Of a stretch of 56,422 nucleotides of DNA, positions 45,155 through 54,507 are shown one piece after another; the first letter of the stretch is position 1, and each line of letters begins with the position of its first letter. Under the pieces are notes generated by a model. That model did not search any database. It worked only from the letters and a program-made list of their open reading frames with translations, and was not told the origin of the DNA. Origin of the DNA: Chlorobiota bacterium. GTDB taxonomy: Bacteria > Bacteroidota > Ignavibacteria > OLB7. Location: NCBI GenBank assembly GCA_016788565.1, contig JAEUSP010000128.1, forward strand, positions 1 to 56,422, in the 5' to 3' direction. The translations under genes and the position numbers were made by a program.

Positions 45155-48100
45155 TTACTTCTGAATCGTCATCGCACGGGTCAGCGTTTGGCCGTTGAGC
45201 GTCAGGCGGTAGTGATAGACACCACTTGCCAAACCGCTCACATCCACCGCCACGCGGTGCGTTCCGGCTTCGCTGATGCCGCTGCGGAGTACGCTGATCT
45301 GTTTCCCGTTGGCATCGTACAACGCCAGCACGGCTTCCCCAGCTTCACGCAACTCGTAGGCAATCTCCACTCGGTCGCGTCCCGGGTTTGGCACGTTCTG
45401 CCACAGCTTCATCCCGTAGCTGAACTCCATCGCTTCCACCCCGCTTGTTCCCGAGCTTTCGCCGGTGACAGGCTCCAACTTGGTTGCGGTTCCGCCCAGC
45501 GTCACCGTTTGTGCGCCGTTGGTTGCGTTGCTGGCAATGGTCATCGTCGCGCTGCTGGTCCCCTTGTTCAGTGGACGGTAGGTGACCTCTAAATACTCAG
45601 TCTGTCCCGGTGCCAGCGTGGTCCGTGGGACGCGACCTAATGTGTAGTCAGTTGAGGTTGGGCCGCTGATTGTTGTTGTTCCCAGCTTCAGCGGGATTGT
45701 GCCGCTGTTGGTAATCATCACCGTTTGGCGGGCAACCTTCCCAACCGGAATCGTCACGTTGTCGAACAACGAGGCTGGGCTTACTGCCAGCGTCCGTGTT
45801 CCAGCTTCTCCTGTCAACGGCATCCGGATCACGTCGCCGGTGCTTAGCGTCAGCTCCAACATCGCCGTCCGTGGGCCTGGCTGGCTGGCTGGTGCTGGTG
45901 TGTGCGTCATCCAGAACTCCATTGCCGCGCCTGGCATCACCGCAAACGGGACCGCTGGCCACGGTTTGGCGGTGCTCATGGTGAACTCACCAGCATCGGG
46001 TCCGGTGATCTCAATTTTATTGACATAGATCAGCTCGTGCGTGGTGTTGTTCACCATTGCACTGGCGGTTGATTGGTCGGCAACCGCGCCACCAATAACT
46101 GCTGGCGGGAACATTGCGCCCAGCGATTCCAAGCCCGCCGACCCGACACCGGTCACATCCCAGTAGTAGGCGCCACGCTCGGTTAATCCTGGGGTGACAA
46201 TCGTTGAGTCGTTCGTCTGCATCCAGACTGTCACGCGGCGTGTTCCCGTGCGCGATGGCATGAACATGAACTTCACTTCGGACGAGGTTCCCGGCGGCAG
46301 TATCCACGTGTCGCTGTTCTGATCCACGGTTGCGTTGGCAAACGCCTCCACAATCTTGAACTCTGTTTTATCGCCGCTGCTGATGCGGAATTTTTTTCGG
46401 TCTATCCGAAGGTCGCAGGCTCCGGTATTGTAGATCGTCACGGTCTTCTCCGAGGAAGCTCCAATCATCACCGAGGGCATCGTCACCGGCTTCGGCAGCG
46501 TTGTGCCGTCAACAATGTCGGTTGGGCGCGCGCCAAGCCCGCGGCCGAACAACTCCATCACCAGCAGCCCATCACGTGTCACCCCGTATGGATCAACCCC
46601 AGTGAAGTTTGCCGCGTTGGTGTTCAGGAAGAACCGCGTGAACCGCTTGCCCGGCAGCTGCGGAACGAACGTCAGGTAGAACGTGCTGGTTCCGGCTTCT
46701 GGGGTTTCCAGAGGATACTGCGGGAAGAAGTTCAGCGGACGCGGAGCAACGCCCGGGTCGGTGGTGATGAAGTAATCTACCGTGGCGATTGGGTCGCCAA
46801 ATTGGTCACGCTCCAGCGGATACTTCGGCACACCTTGCCCGTAGGTGGTGTCCATCTCATAAGCACCCGTGACACCGAAAATGCGGAAGGTCCCTTCCCC
46901 CACATTCTTGACGGTGATCGGAATGGTGATCGCAGTCTCGCCAGCGCAGAGGTAGTCTTTCTTGAAGAACTCGCTGTTCGGCCCGATTTTATCGGCGCCA
47001 ACAAAGAACTCAGCACCGGCAGCGCGTGAGAAGGCGTAGAGAGTGTAGCTGCGGGTTCCGTCTTCGGTCGTCACGGTCAGCATTGCTGGCTGATAGCCAA
47101 CACCCAATGGTGAGAAGCGAATAACTGGAGTATAGCTTTGGGTTCCGTTCAGCGTGGTTGAGTAGCTGGTCACCAACTGCGAGGTCATCGGATGGACAAG
47201 GCGATACTGCCCGGTTGGGTCGGTAATCGTCACGGTTGTCATGAATCCCGAGTTGGTGTTGCCGTTGGTGTTCGCCACCATGAACGGGGTGAAGTCATCA
47301 AAGAAGAGGCGATCCACTTTCAGCCCTTTCATTAGGGTATCGCCGCTGGCCATGTTGGTGGTTCCACCTTCAGCAAGGTCGCCGGTGTAGCCCACGCGGG
47401 TGGTCCCCTGGGCAACTAAGGTGTAGCTGCGGGAGAATCCGTTGTTGTCTGTTACCAGCAGAGTAGCAGTACGGATGCCCAAGGCACTTGGAGTAAAATT
47501 AATTGTTGGGGTTAAGGTTTGGCCGTTAGCAATGGTGCCTGTTGACGGAGTAATGGAGTAATCAGCCGCATTGGTTCCGGAGATCGAGTACGTATAGGTG
47601 CGGCTTGCACAAGCAGGATAATTGCCAAGCCCTATGCTAATGTTAAATGGCTGGCGAGTACCGGTGTTGCCCCGCTGTACTTGGTAGCCCTTCAGCAAGC
47701 TATCGTTGTTTGCCATTGCTGCTGTGCCACCTTGCAGCGTGTTTCCGGCCACCGCAATGTTAGGATCGCAGGGGACGAAACGGTATAAGGTGTTTGCTGG
47801 CAACAGATGCTGCGTGGCTGCACCAGTAAGAAGGTTGATATTTGCTGGATCTGTGCCATTAGCAGTTAGGCCTAGCCCCGCTCCTTGAGCCGTTGGGGGT
47901 ATCCAGCGGAGATTATTTGTTGTGCCATTCGTTGTGGCCCCAATCGAAGCACTACGGCTTGCGGTTGTTGGCATGTTGATATAGACGAAATCTATCATAT
48001 CCGTCCTCTCATACAAGCGCACTTGGTACTCGTAAGGGATGACAGAAGTTCCGCTTGGATATGCTCCAATTCTCCACTGCACAGTTAGCACCCGGTTAGG

Positions 48101-48562
48101 AGCTGTACCGGTAACAAGGTAGGAGATTTTAGAGGTAGCGGTGCTGCTGGCATTGAGCGTCATGTGCTGGTCATCCCACCATGCAGCAAGAACTGGATTG
48201 CTGGTTGTGCTTCCAAGGTTGTTGCTGAAAGTTGAGTTGATATTGACGGTTCCGCTGTTTCCAAGCCCCATCATACCATTAACGCCAGCGCGGAATTGGG
48301 TGTAGCTTGTGCCATCCAACTTGAATGTGAAGCCAATATCTTTGATTTGGGAGTACCCATCATCAATGTTCAGGGAGCCACTACCATCCATCGTTAAGGT
48401 AGTGTCCGATGTCATATCGGTCCCAGGGCCAGTACCGAACTGGTAATAGTAGTTGCTGGCGAACGTACTTTTTGCTGCTTGTGTTCCCCCAACAAAAAGC
48501 ATTGCCACCGCAGCCATCATCCATCCAATGTGCTGCAATCGTCGCAGTAGTGTTGTTTGCAT
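45155..48562 (-). CDS. Secreted ASH surface protein with T9SS sorting domain (paralogue of 482-3826)
   Basis: 1135 residues, with the strongest Shine-Dalgarno in the window (AGAGGAGGTG, 4 nt from GGAGG to ATG). Signal peptide about 1-29 (MAAVAMLFVGGTQA end). The nidogen-like entry domain (GVNGMMGLGN) is divergent from the 482-3826 protein. Downstream they align throughout: PGKRFTRFFLNTNAANFTG versus PGKRFARMFVYTNGANFTG, and nearly identical ASH units (ASLFDNVTIPVGKVARQTVM; YTLGRVPRTTLAPGQTEY). The T9SS domain runs from LWQNVPNPGRDRVEIAYEL to TLTRAMTIQK. It is predicted to be surface-exposed. The 5' third is less GC-rich than the rest, as in its paralogue. Confidence 0.88.
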   Translation of the reverse strand: MQTTLLRRLQHIGWMMAAVAMLFVGGTQAAKSTFASNYYYQFGTGPGTDMTSDTTLTMDGSGSLNIDDGYSQIKDIGFTFKLDGTSYTQFRAGVNGMMGLGNSGTVNINSTFSNNLGSTTSNPVLAAWWDDQHMTLNASSTATSKISYLVTGTAPNRVLTVQWRIGAYPSGTSVIPYEYQVRLYERTDMIDFVYINMPTTASRSASIGATTNGTTNNLRWIPPTAQGAGLGLTANGTDPANINLLTGAATQHLLPANTLYRFVPCDPNIAVAGNTLQGGTAAMANNDSLLKGYQVQRGNTGTRQPFNISIGLGNYPACASRTYTYSISGTNAADYSITPSTGTIANGQTLTPTINFTPSALGIRTATLLVTDNNGFSRSYTLVAQGTTRVGYTGDLAEGGTTNMASGDTLMKGLKVDRLFFDDFTPFMVANTNGNTNSGFMTTVTITDPTGQYRLVHPMTSQLVTSYSTTLNGTQSYTPVIRFSPLGVGYQPAMLTVTTEDGTRSYTLYAFSRAAGAEFFVGADKIGPNSEFFKKDYLCAGETAITIPITVKNVGEGTFRIFGVTGAYEMDTTYGQGVPKYPLERDQFGDPIATVDYFITTDPGVAPRPLNFFPQYPLETPEAGTSTFYLTFVPQLPGKRFTRFFLNTNAANFTGVDPYGVTRDGLLVMELFGRGLGARPTDIVDGTTLPKPVTMPSVMIGASSEKTVTIYNTGACDLRIDRKKFRISSGDKTEFKIVEAFANATVDQNSDTWILPPGTSSEVKFMFMPSRTGTRRVTVWMQTNDSTIVTPGLTERGAYYWDVTGVGSAGLESLGAMFPPAVIGGAVADQSTASAMVNNTTHELIYVNKIEITGPDAGEFTMSTAKPWPAVPFAVMPGAAMEFWMTHTPAPASQPGPRTAMLELTLSTGDVIRMPLTGEAGTRTLAVSPASLFDNVTIPVGKVARQTVMITNSGTIPLKLGTTTISGPTSTDYTLGRVPRTTLAPGQTEYLEVTYRPLNKGTSSATMTIASNATNGAQTVTLGGTATKLEPVTGESSGTSGVEAMEFSYGMKLWQNVPNPGRDRVEIAYELREAGEAVLALYDANGKQISVLRSGISEAGTHRVAVDVSGLASGVYHYRLTLNGQTLTRAMTIQK

Positions 48563-48931
48563 ACCACCTCCTCTAAGGTTGAAATGAGTTTATGTGATGT
48601 TTTGGAGATTTCGTTCGTTTCTTGTGCGTTGGGGGGATAAGGAAGGATTGCTTGCAGGAATGCCCAGACCTTAGATACCGCACTCTACTACACAGAATCT
48701 TTGGCAGGAGGCTCCCGGTTTCGCAAATGTTAGCGTACCTGTTTGGGATACCGGCTGCCAAATATAACACGGCACAGATTGTTAGCAATCTTTTCTTTTG
48801 CGGTTATTTCTCCGCCCCCCAGCCTCCCCAACGCCTCCCAATAAACTCCGCCGCGCCGATTGCCCACCGTTGCAATCCCTCCTGAAGAGAAATCGCCATA
48901 TTTGCCCCACACAATTCCACAAGGCAGAACC
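48563..48931. promoter_or_regulatory. Divergent regulatory region between the T9SS gene and transaldolase
   Basis: 369 bp without a supported gene. The Shine-Dalgarno of the minus-strand gene lies at 48565-48572 (AGGAGGTG). An AT-rich stretch, CCAAATATAACACGG near 48769-48783, is a candidate -10-like region for the plus-strand gene, unproven. No REP or MITE copy is present. Confidence 0.4.
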
Positions 48932-50020
48932 ATGAACCCACTTCAGCAACTTCTTGAGCAGGGCCAGTCCATCTGGTATGATTTCATCAGCCGCCAGTTT
49001 ATCGCCAACGGGACTATGCAGCAGTTGGTGGATCAAGGGTTGCGCGGCATGACCAGCAACCCCACCATCTTCGAAAAAGCAATCGCCAGCGGAAGCGATT
49101 ACGACGACCAGATTTCGCAACTCAGCAACGCAGGGCAAACCACCAGTCAGATTGCCTTGCAACTGTTCATGGCCGATGTGCGCAACGCCTGCGACGTGAT
49201 GCGCCCGGTGTATGATTCCAGCAACGGAACCGATGGCTTCATCTCGCTTGAAGTCAGCCCAAAACTTGCCACCGACACCGAGGGGACGATTGCCGAGGCC
49301 GAACGGATTTGGCAGGAGGTGAGCCGCCCCAACCTGATGATTAAAATCCCCGCCACCCCAGAAGGCATCCCTGCGGTGCGCCGCTGCATTGCCGCCGGGA
49401 TCAACATCAACATCACGTTGATGTTCTCCATGGAGCAGTACCAAGCGGTTGCCGAAGCATACATCAGCGGCTTGGAAGATCGCCTGGCCGCCGGCGGCGC
49501 GATTGCCGGAATCGCCTCGGTTGCAAGCGTCTTCGTGAGCCGGATTGATTCGCTGATTGATGCCCAGCTCAACAACATTGGAACCCCAGAAGCCCTTGCC
49601 TTGCAAGGCAAAGCCGCCATTGCCAACACAAAGCTCACCTACCAACTGTTCAAAACAGCATTCAGCGGGCAGCGGTGGGAGCGGCTTGCCGAGCATGGGG
49701 CGCAGCTGCAACGCCCGCTGTGGGCAAGCACCTCGGTGAAAAATCCTGCATTTCCAGACCTGCTGTACGTTGACAACCTGATTGGTCCGCACACCGTCAA
49801 CACCGTCCCGCCGGAAACGCTGGTGGCGATTATGGATCACGCTGTGGTGAAGCCAGCGATTGAGGTTGGGATTCAGGAATCCGAAGCCACACTACGCCAG
49901 CTTACCGAAGCCGGCATTAACATCCCAGCCGTGATGGATCAGCTGCTGGACGAAGGGGTGGAGAAATTTGTGGCATCCTTCGACACGCTGTTTGCAAAGA
50001 TTGAGGCGAAGAAGAAGTAG
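48932..50020 (+). CDS. tal: Transaldolase
   Basis: 362 residues from ATG 48932, the length of the longer bacterial transaldolase class. Motifs: IWYDFISRQFI, RGMTSNPTIFEKAI, and FISLEVSPKLATDTEGT. The catalytic-lysine segment is LMIKIPATPEGIPAVR. INITLMFSMEQY and VASVFVSRIDSLID follow, with RPLWASTSVKNP and YVDNLIGPHTVNTVPPETL later. It transfers dihydroxyacetone between sugar phosphates in the non-oxidative pentose phosphate pathway (cytoplasm). No glucose-6-phosphate isomerase domain is fused. It stands alone between convergent and divergent surface-protein genes. Confidence 0.95.
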   Translation: MNPLQQLLEQGQSIWYDFISRQFIANGTMQQLVDQGLRGMTSNPTIFEKAIASGSDYDDQISQLSNAGQTTSQIALQLFMADVRNACDVMRPVYDSSNGTDGFISLEVSPKLATDTEGTIAEAERIWQEVSRPNLMIKIPATPEGIPAVRRCIAAGININITLMFSMEQYQAVAEAYISGLEDRLAAGGAIAGIASVASVFVSRIDSLIDAQLNNIGTPEALALQGKAAIANTKLTYQLFKTAFSGQRWERLAEHGAQLQRPLWASTSVKNPAFPDLLYVDNLIGPHTVNTVPPETLVAIMDHAVVKPAIEVGIQESEATLRQLTEAGINIPAVMDQLLDEGVEKFVASFDTLFAKIEAKKK

Positions 50021-50044
50021 GAGATAGGAGTTAGGAAATAGGTG

Positions 50045-50082
50045 CAAGAGCGGAGGCCTGCGAATCCAGCCCTCCGCTCTTG
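50045..50082 (+). terminator. Hairpin after transaldolase
   Basis: CAAGAGCGGAGG (50045-50056) and CCTCCGCTCTTG (50071-50082), a 12-bp stem with a 14-nt loop 25 bp after the stop. No T run follows. The AGCGGAGG...CCTCCGCTC sequence also occurs around the 54.3 kb repeat, so it may be a repeat module doubling as terminator. Confidence 0.55.
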
Positions 50083-50110
50083 TCGAATGCCGAATGCCGA
50101 ATGTCGAATG
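50083..50110. repeat. Tandem TGTCGAATGCCGAA-type heptamers
   Basis: Four back-to-back 7-mers of the form (G/T)(T/C)CGAAT. The same words recur at 50194-50226 and, inverted, at 6407-6431 inside REP copy 2, so they accompany the REP family. Confidence 0.6.
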
Positions 50111-50135
50111 GCGGAGTGAAGAATGGTGGGGTTTT

Positions 50136-50193
50136 CAGCGGAGGTAACCCTCCGCTCATGCTGAGCTTCGTCGAAGTATGAGTGGAGCCACCG
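50136..50193 (-). repeat. REP-like intergenic palindrome, copy 5 (inverted)
   Basis: AGCGGAGGTAACCCTCCGCT, then CATGCTGAGCTTCGTCGAAG and TATGAGTGGAGCCACCGG. Reverse complement of the unit at 298, with an extra inner CGGAGG/CCTCCG stem at its end. Confidence 0.75.
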
Positions 50194-50257
50194 GAATGTC
50201 GAATGCCAAATGTCGAATGTCGAATTGAAGAGGGTGATGGCAGTTCCTGCGAATCCC

Positions 50258-50305
50258 GCTCTCCGCTCATGCTGAAGCTCCGTTGAAGTATGAGCGGAGC
50301 CACCG
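50258..50305 (-). repeat. REP-like intergenic palindrome, copy 6 (inverted)
   Basis: CTCTCCGCTCATGCTGAAGC, then CCGTTGAAGTATGAGCGGAGCC. It is 65 bp from copy 5 in the same orientation, forming a REP doublet. Downstream, 50333-50394 is C-rich debris of CCCCGATCCCCG repeats up to the stop of the next gene. Confidence 0.75.
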
Positions 50306-50390
50306 GAACAAGCAAGGTTCAAAACATCCCTCCCCGATCCCCGACGACCCTCCTCCGCCCCCCGCCCCCCGATCCCCGCCCCCCGATCCC

Positions 50391-53300
50391 CTAAAAAAAC
50401 GCCCGCACCTCCGCCTGCCCCAGATGCAGAACCCGGTTGGTTGGCGGTTGCGCCCGCCCTGTGTAGGTCACGGATATTTGGATGTTCCCGCTGATTCGAT
50501 ACTCCAACGTGACCCGTCCCACCCACGTTGTCCCGATCACGTAGCCGTCGGTGAGTTGGTAGGGGAGTGAGTAGATGTCGCCCGGGGGAATGTTCGTTCC
50601 TGCGGCCACCGTCCGCTCAAGCTCGGCACGCAGCCGCCCGCTGGTTTGGATGGAGTACAGCCCACGCAGTTCGTTGGTGCTGACGGTTGTGGTGCGCGGC
50701 GTTGCGGGAAGCACATCCTCCGTTGCGGAAACCTTCAGCCGCCAGCCAAACTCAAGGTCGTTGGTGGGGCGGTAGCTTAGGTCGCTTGCCGCGCTGAGTG
50801 TTGTTACGTCGAACGCCCGCGTGGAGGCGATGTCGGTGGTGCGCAGGAAGCTGCTGTTTCCGGCAAGGTCAAGCTGCAAACCGATGTCGAACGTTGGCTG
50901 CCACCGCGCCCGAAGTGAACGCTCGGTTCCGCCGCTCCGCTCGGTGGCGTTGAATAACTTCGTCAGCCCCGTGCGCTGAAGCCAGCGCAGCCGGAAGGAG
51001 TAATCGGCGTTGTTCTCAAACAGGTTCAGGTCCTGCTGGATTGTCCCGCTTCCCAGCAACGTCGTCGAGTCGTTCTGGAACTTGCTTAGCCGCAGCAGAT
51101 AGATGTCGCTCTCCTTCTCCGCCTGGCTTTTTTCCTCCAGCCGCAGCACCGTCTCGGCAGTGATCGGCGCAAGCCATTTCCCCACGCCTTCTTTTTCATT
51201 CAAGAATGATTTTGGCGCAAGCCGCAGCCGCAGCAAGGTCTGCAGATCAATCACCGGGAACAGTTGCTCGGTCTGCAAGGTGCGGCGGGCATATTCGCCA
51301 TCGCTGGCGTTGGTCAGCCGGAACTCATTCTCGGTCTGCACGCCGTTGCTGTCAAGGTCAATCCACACGTACTCACCCTGCCCAAACGGAACCCGGATGT
51401 ACAGGTACTGAAGCCGCGCCGCCTGCTCGGTCTGAACCTGGTACAACGCATCTACATCCAGGCCACGGTTGAACCCGTTCCAGCGGGTTTGCCAGCGGCC
51501 CAGCACGGTTACGCTGTTCAGCCGCGTGGCCACGCCGGGCAGTGTGTTGTAGCGGCGGGTGCGGTAGGTGAAATCGGCGGTGGAGTTCAGGTTGCTCACC
51601 CCGCGAAGCTCACCACGAAGCGACCAGGTTTCTGCGGTTCCGTCCGGGAGCAGTTGGTGGCGGCGGGTTGCGGTGTCGAACCGTGCGGAATCTTCGTTGC
51701 GGAACCGTGCCGATGCTGTGCCGCTTAAAAATGGAAAGTCTATCCGAAGCTCCGGGCCGAACTCTAAAAATTGGAACGATGCCGGAAGCAAGGAATCCCC
51801 GCGTGGTGTGTTCCGGTCCTGGCGCTGCTCGGCTTGAAACCGGAAGCCTGGGGTGAACCGGCCAACCGCGTAACTCACCCCCCCTCGCTGCCGCAACCAA
51901 CTGCTGGCCGTTTCGCCGCCGATAGTGTCGCGGGTGGCGATGAGTTCGGCGGCGTAGTCGGCACTGGGGAGCGTGGTGTCGCCACGGAACTGCGCGCCGT
52001 ACTGCTGGCGAAGTGAGGTGAAAAGCCCGCCACGATTCAGCCACCCCGCGCTTCCGTTCAGCTCCAACCGGCGCGTCGGTTGCCAGCGCAGCGCACCTTC
52101 CGCCACGAAGTCATCGGTTCCCCCTTCGCCCAGCCGTGTTGCTGTGTTCCACTGGTTGCCGAACTCCACATCCCCCAGCCGTTCCACCGAGCGGAACTCA
52201 CGGTTCACGTAGCGTGCGTTTGCGTCGGCACGGATGCTTCCAACCGCCACGCCGCCAAGCCGGACGGAGTCGCGCAGGATGGAGAGAAACCCCTTGAACG
52301 CGCTCCCCCGCCGATTGGCCGAAGCAAGATTGCTGAAGCGATTGACCGAGCCATCGCTGAATGCAAACTCGCCAGAAAGACTCACCCCCGGCGCAGGGCG
52401 TGCGTTCAGGTTGGCCCCAAAAACCTGGCGCAATTCCGGAAGCGGCAGGAATACCACTGGCATATACCGCCCGGCGTTCTTTCCAACAAAACGGTACTCC
52501 CCAAAGGCCACGCTTTCGTAATCGCCAATGCCGTTCGCCGGAATTGCAAAGGAGACATTGAAGACGGCGCGCGGGTCGGCTGGTGAGTAAATAAAAATGG
52601 AATCGGGCTTGCCATCAATGGTGGTGTCAATCCGGTAGTAGTTGCCGAATGTGGTATCGCTGCGGCCAACAAACCGAACGCCGCTGCGGATTGCCGCCAG
52701 CGGGTCGCCGCCAACCCTGGCAAGCAACTGCCGGTCGGCATCATCAATGGTGAGGTCAATCGGAGCATCCTGGTTATCGGCCTCGCGCAGGAAACCAACG
52801 CCAACGGTCACGGCATTGCCGAACAGCGGGAGGCTGTGATTCAGCGCAAGGAACGAGCGTGAGTAGCGGCGGTCGGCAAGTTCAAAATCAACCGTGATGC
52901 GGCTTTGCGAAGTAATCGGGCGGCGGGTCTGGAAGAAGAGTTCGCCGGTGCTGTAATCAATCACGTAGTCGTTGCTTTCGCCACGGATCATCTCCACTCC
53001 ATCCAGGAACACCCGTTCGGTTCCGGCCACCACCACAATGTTCCGCTCGCCGTTTTGCCCGGTTAATCGGTATGGCCCTTGATCCCGTTCGCGCCCTTGC
53101 AGCGTCTGGGTCAGGAACCGCCCCGGGGCAACCGCCGCCACAACCTCACCCGTTCCAAACTCACCCCCACGGACGCTCCCTTTCACCCCTTGCAGCTTGC
53201 GTGAGTAGGCCAGATACTCACTTCCGGTGGCCGCCGCCACAAACTTGCCCAGCGTGGCCCCGGCAACGGGGGAGCGGACTTCGATGAAGATGTTATCAAC

Positions 53301-53921
53301 CTCACGCAAGGTCTGGGTGTTCCCTTCCGGCTGGATTGGCGTTTGCTCATCGGTGACGGCTCCGGTAACGATGACACTATCGGCGATGGGGCCGCTGAAT
53401 TGAAGCCGCAACCCACTCTGCAGAGTAAGGTCGCGGTTGGACCCCATGGTTAGCCCACGAATCACTGAACCGGAGCGTTGGAAATTTTTCCCGAAAATAT
53501 CTGAGCCTGTCAAGCCGGCGATGGTGCTGCTTTGTTCGGCAACATCGCGGCGGCGGCCAGCGGAATCCACCCGCGTCACTAACCGCCGCAACGCATACTC
53601 CGGGCCAATCCCCAACGGCAAATGGCGATACTGGGCAACAAGGAAATGGCGGGCAAGCGTATCGGCCAGAAGCTGGCGGAGCGCGGCGGAAAGGCTGATG
53701 GAGCCGGAGCGTTCGTCGGCGGTGAAATCGCGTGGGGTTTGCAGCGTGGCGGAATCCAACCGGAGCGTGAGCGAACCACGAACAACAAAGGGAACGGGGA
53801 GCCGAAGCAGGGAATCGGTTGGTGCGATGCGGAGCGTATCAACGCGCCGCGCCCCCTGGCCAACGGCGGCAAGGAGCGGCAGCAGCAACGCAACGATGGT
53901 AAGCGAAAAAAGCCGAAGCAT
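50391..53921 (-). CDS. Large outer-membrane beta-barrel-like protein of unknown function
   Basis: 1176 residues from ATG 53921 (signal peptide MLRLFSLTIVALLLPLLAAV). Residues about 150-330 contain IRGLTMGSNRDLTLQSGLRL, TDEQTPIQPEGNTQTLREVD and RVFLDGVEMIRGESNDYVID with YSTGELFFQTRRPI, resembling a repeat found in the T9SS translocon protein SprA and related barrels. The remaining about 800 residues alternate polar and hydrophobic positions in long strands, and the last residues are RAFF, an aromatic C-terminus typical of BAM substrates. A role in export or adhesion is inferred. It is shorter than SprA (over 2000 residues), so it is not SprA itself. Confidence 0.7.
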   Translation of the reverse strand: MLRLFSLTIVALLLPLLAAVGQGARRVDTLRIAPTDSLLRLPVPFVVRGSLTLRLDSATLQTPRDFTADERSGSISLSAALRQLLADTLARHFLVAQYRHLPLGIGPEYALRRLVTRVDSAGRRRDVAEQSSTIAGLTGSDIFGKNFQRSGSVIRGLTMGSNRDLTLQSGLRLQFSGPIADSVIVTGAVTDEQTPIQPEGNTQTLREVDNIFIEVRSPVAGATLGKFVAAATGSEYLAYSRKLQGVKGSVRGGEFGTGEVVAAVAPGRFLTQTLQGRERDQGPYRLTGQNGERNIVVVAGTERVFLDGVEMIRGESNDYVIDYSTGELFFQTRRPITSQSRITVDFELADRRYSRSFLALNHSLPLFGNAVTVGVGFLREADNQDAPIDLTIDDADRQLLARVGGDPLAAIRSGVRFVGRSDTTFGNYYRIDTTIDGKPDSIFIYSPADPRAVFNVSFAIPANGIGDYESVAFGEYRFVGKNAGRYMPVVFLPLPELRQVFGANLNARPAPGVSLSGEFAFSDGSVNRFSNLASANRRGSAFKGFLSILRDSVRLGGVAVGSIRADANARYVNREFRSVERLGDVEFGNQWNTATRLGEGGTDDFVAEGALRWQPTRRLELNGSAGWLNRGGLFTSLRQQYGAQFRGDTTLPSADYAAELIATRDTIGGETASSWLRQRGGVSYAVGRFTPGFRFQAEQRQDRNTPRGDSLLPASFQFLEFGPELRIDFPFLSGTASARFRNEDSARFDTATRRHQLLPDGTAETWSLRGELRGVSNLNSTADFTYRTRRYNTLPGVATRLNSVTVLGRWQTRWNGFNRGLDVDALYQVQTEQAARLQYLYIRVPFGQGEYVWIDLDSNGVQTENEFRLTNASDGEYARRTLQTEQLFPVIDLQTLLRLRLAPKSFLNEKEGVGKWLAPITAETVLRLEEKSQAEKESDIYLLRLSKFQNDSTTLLGSGTIQQDLNLFENNADYSFRLRWLQRTGLTKLFNATERSGGTERSLRARWQPTFDIGLQLDLAGNSSFLRTTDIASTRAFDVTTLSAASDLSYRPTNDLEFGWRLKVSATEDVLPATPRTTTVSTNELRGLYSIQTSGRLRAELERTVAAGTNIPPGDIYSLPYQLTDGYVIGTTWVGRVTLEYRISGNIQISVTYTGRAQPPTNRVLHLGQAEVRAFF

Positions 53922-54043
53922 CAGGCAAGAATATGCCCGCACAAGATACGGGAGAGCAAGGGGAAAATCTGGTACGTGTGCAAACGCCAACGCAACGGCT
54001 TACGCGGGTGATGAATGTGGCGAAGTAGGGGGGGGGGGAGTTG

Positions 54044-54088
54044 AGGCTGATCTCCACGTAGCGCACGAAGTATGAGCGGAGCCACCGA
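54044..54088 (-). repeat. REP-like palindrome, copy 7 (degenerate, inverted)
   Basis: AGGCTGATCTCCACGTAGCG, then CACGAAGTATGAGCGGAGCC and ACCGA. Only the 3' part (GAAGTATGAGCGGAGCCACCG) is well preserved; the CTCAT arm is lost. Confidence 0.55.
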
Positions 54089-54270
54089 ACCAAGCCAAAG
54101 CGAAGAGTGAAGAGTGAGATGGGAAGAGTGAGATGAAGCCAAAGCCAGAAACTCACTACTGACTACTGACCACCCGTGCCAGCCCTCACTCCCCGCCCTA
54201 TCCCAAGCGAGTGAAAGTGCTGATTGCCTCACATCCGTCCGGTGGGAGAGGGAGCCAAAGCCGGGGAAGG

Positions 54271-54291
54271 AAATAGGAAATAGGAAATAGA
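54271..54291. repeat. AAATAGG tandem repeat
   Basis: Three near-perfect units of about 8 bp (AAATAGGA, AAATAGGA, AAATAGAA). A similar TTAGGAAATAGG occurs just after the transaldolase stop (50031-50042). Confidence 0.6.
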
Positions 54292-54295
54292 AGTG

Positions 54296-54370
54296 AGAGC
54301 GGAGGTCGGCGAACGTCGCCCCCCGCTCATGTTGAAGCTCCATCGAAGTATGAGCGTGAGCTACCGAACC
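54296..54370 (-). repeat. REP-like palindrome, copy 8 (inverted)
   Basis: AGAGCGGAGGTCGGCGAACG, then TCGCCCCCCGCTCATGTTGA, then AGCTCCATCGAAGTATGAGC. The stem CCGCTCAT/ATGAGCG is intact, and it carries the same AGAGCGGAGG start as the hairpin at 50045. Confidence 0.7.
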
Positions 54371-54507
54371 GAGGAGTTGCCACGAATAAGCAAGAACGAA
54401 GAAGCCGACCTCAGCGATGTACAACTTTCTCGCCGCCATTCTTCAAATTCCCTCACCCACTGCTTGGCTTGCAGTGAAATCGGGTGTAGATTGCTTGGGG
54501 GAGTTGA

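Noticed and set aside
50083-50226. Possible CRISPR-like array
   Set aside because: The repeated words are only 7-8 bp, unevenly spaced, with no spacers of constant length and no cas genes.
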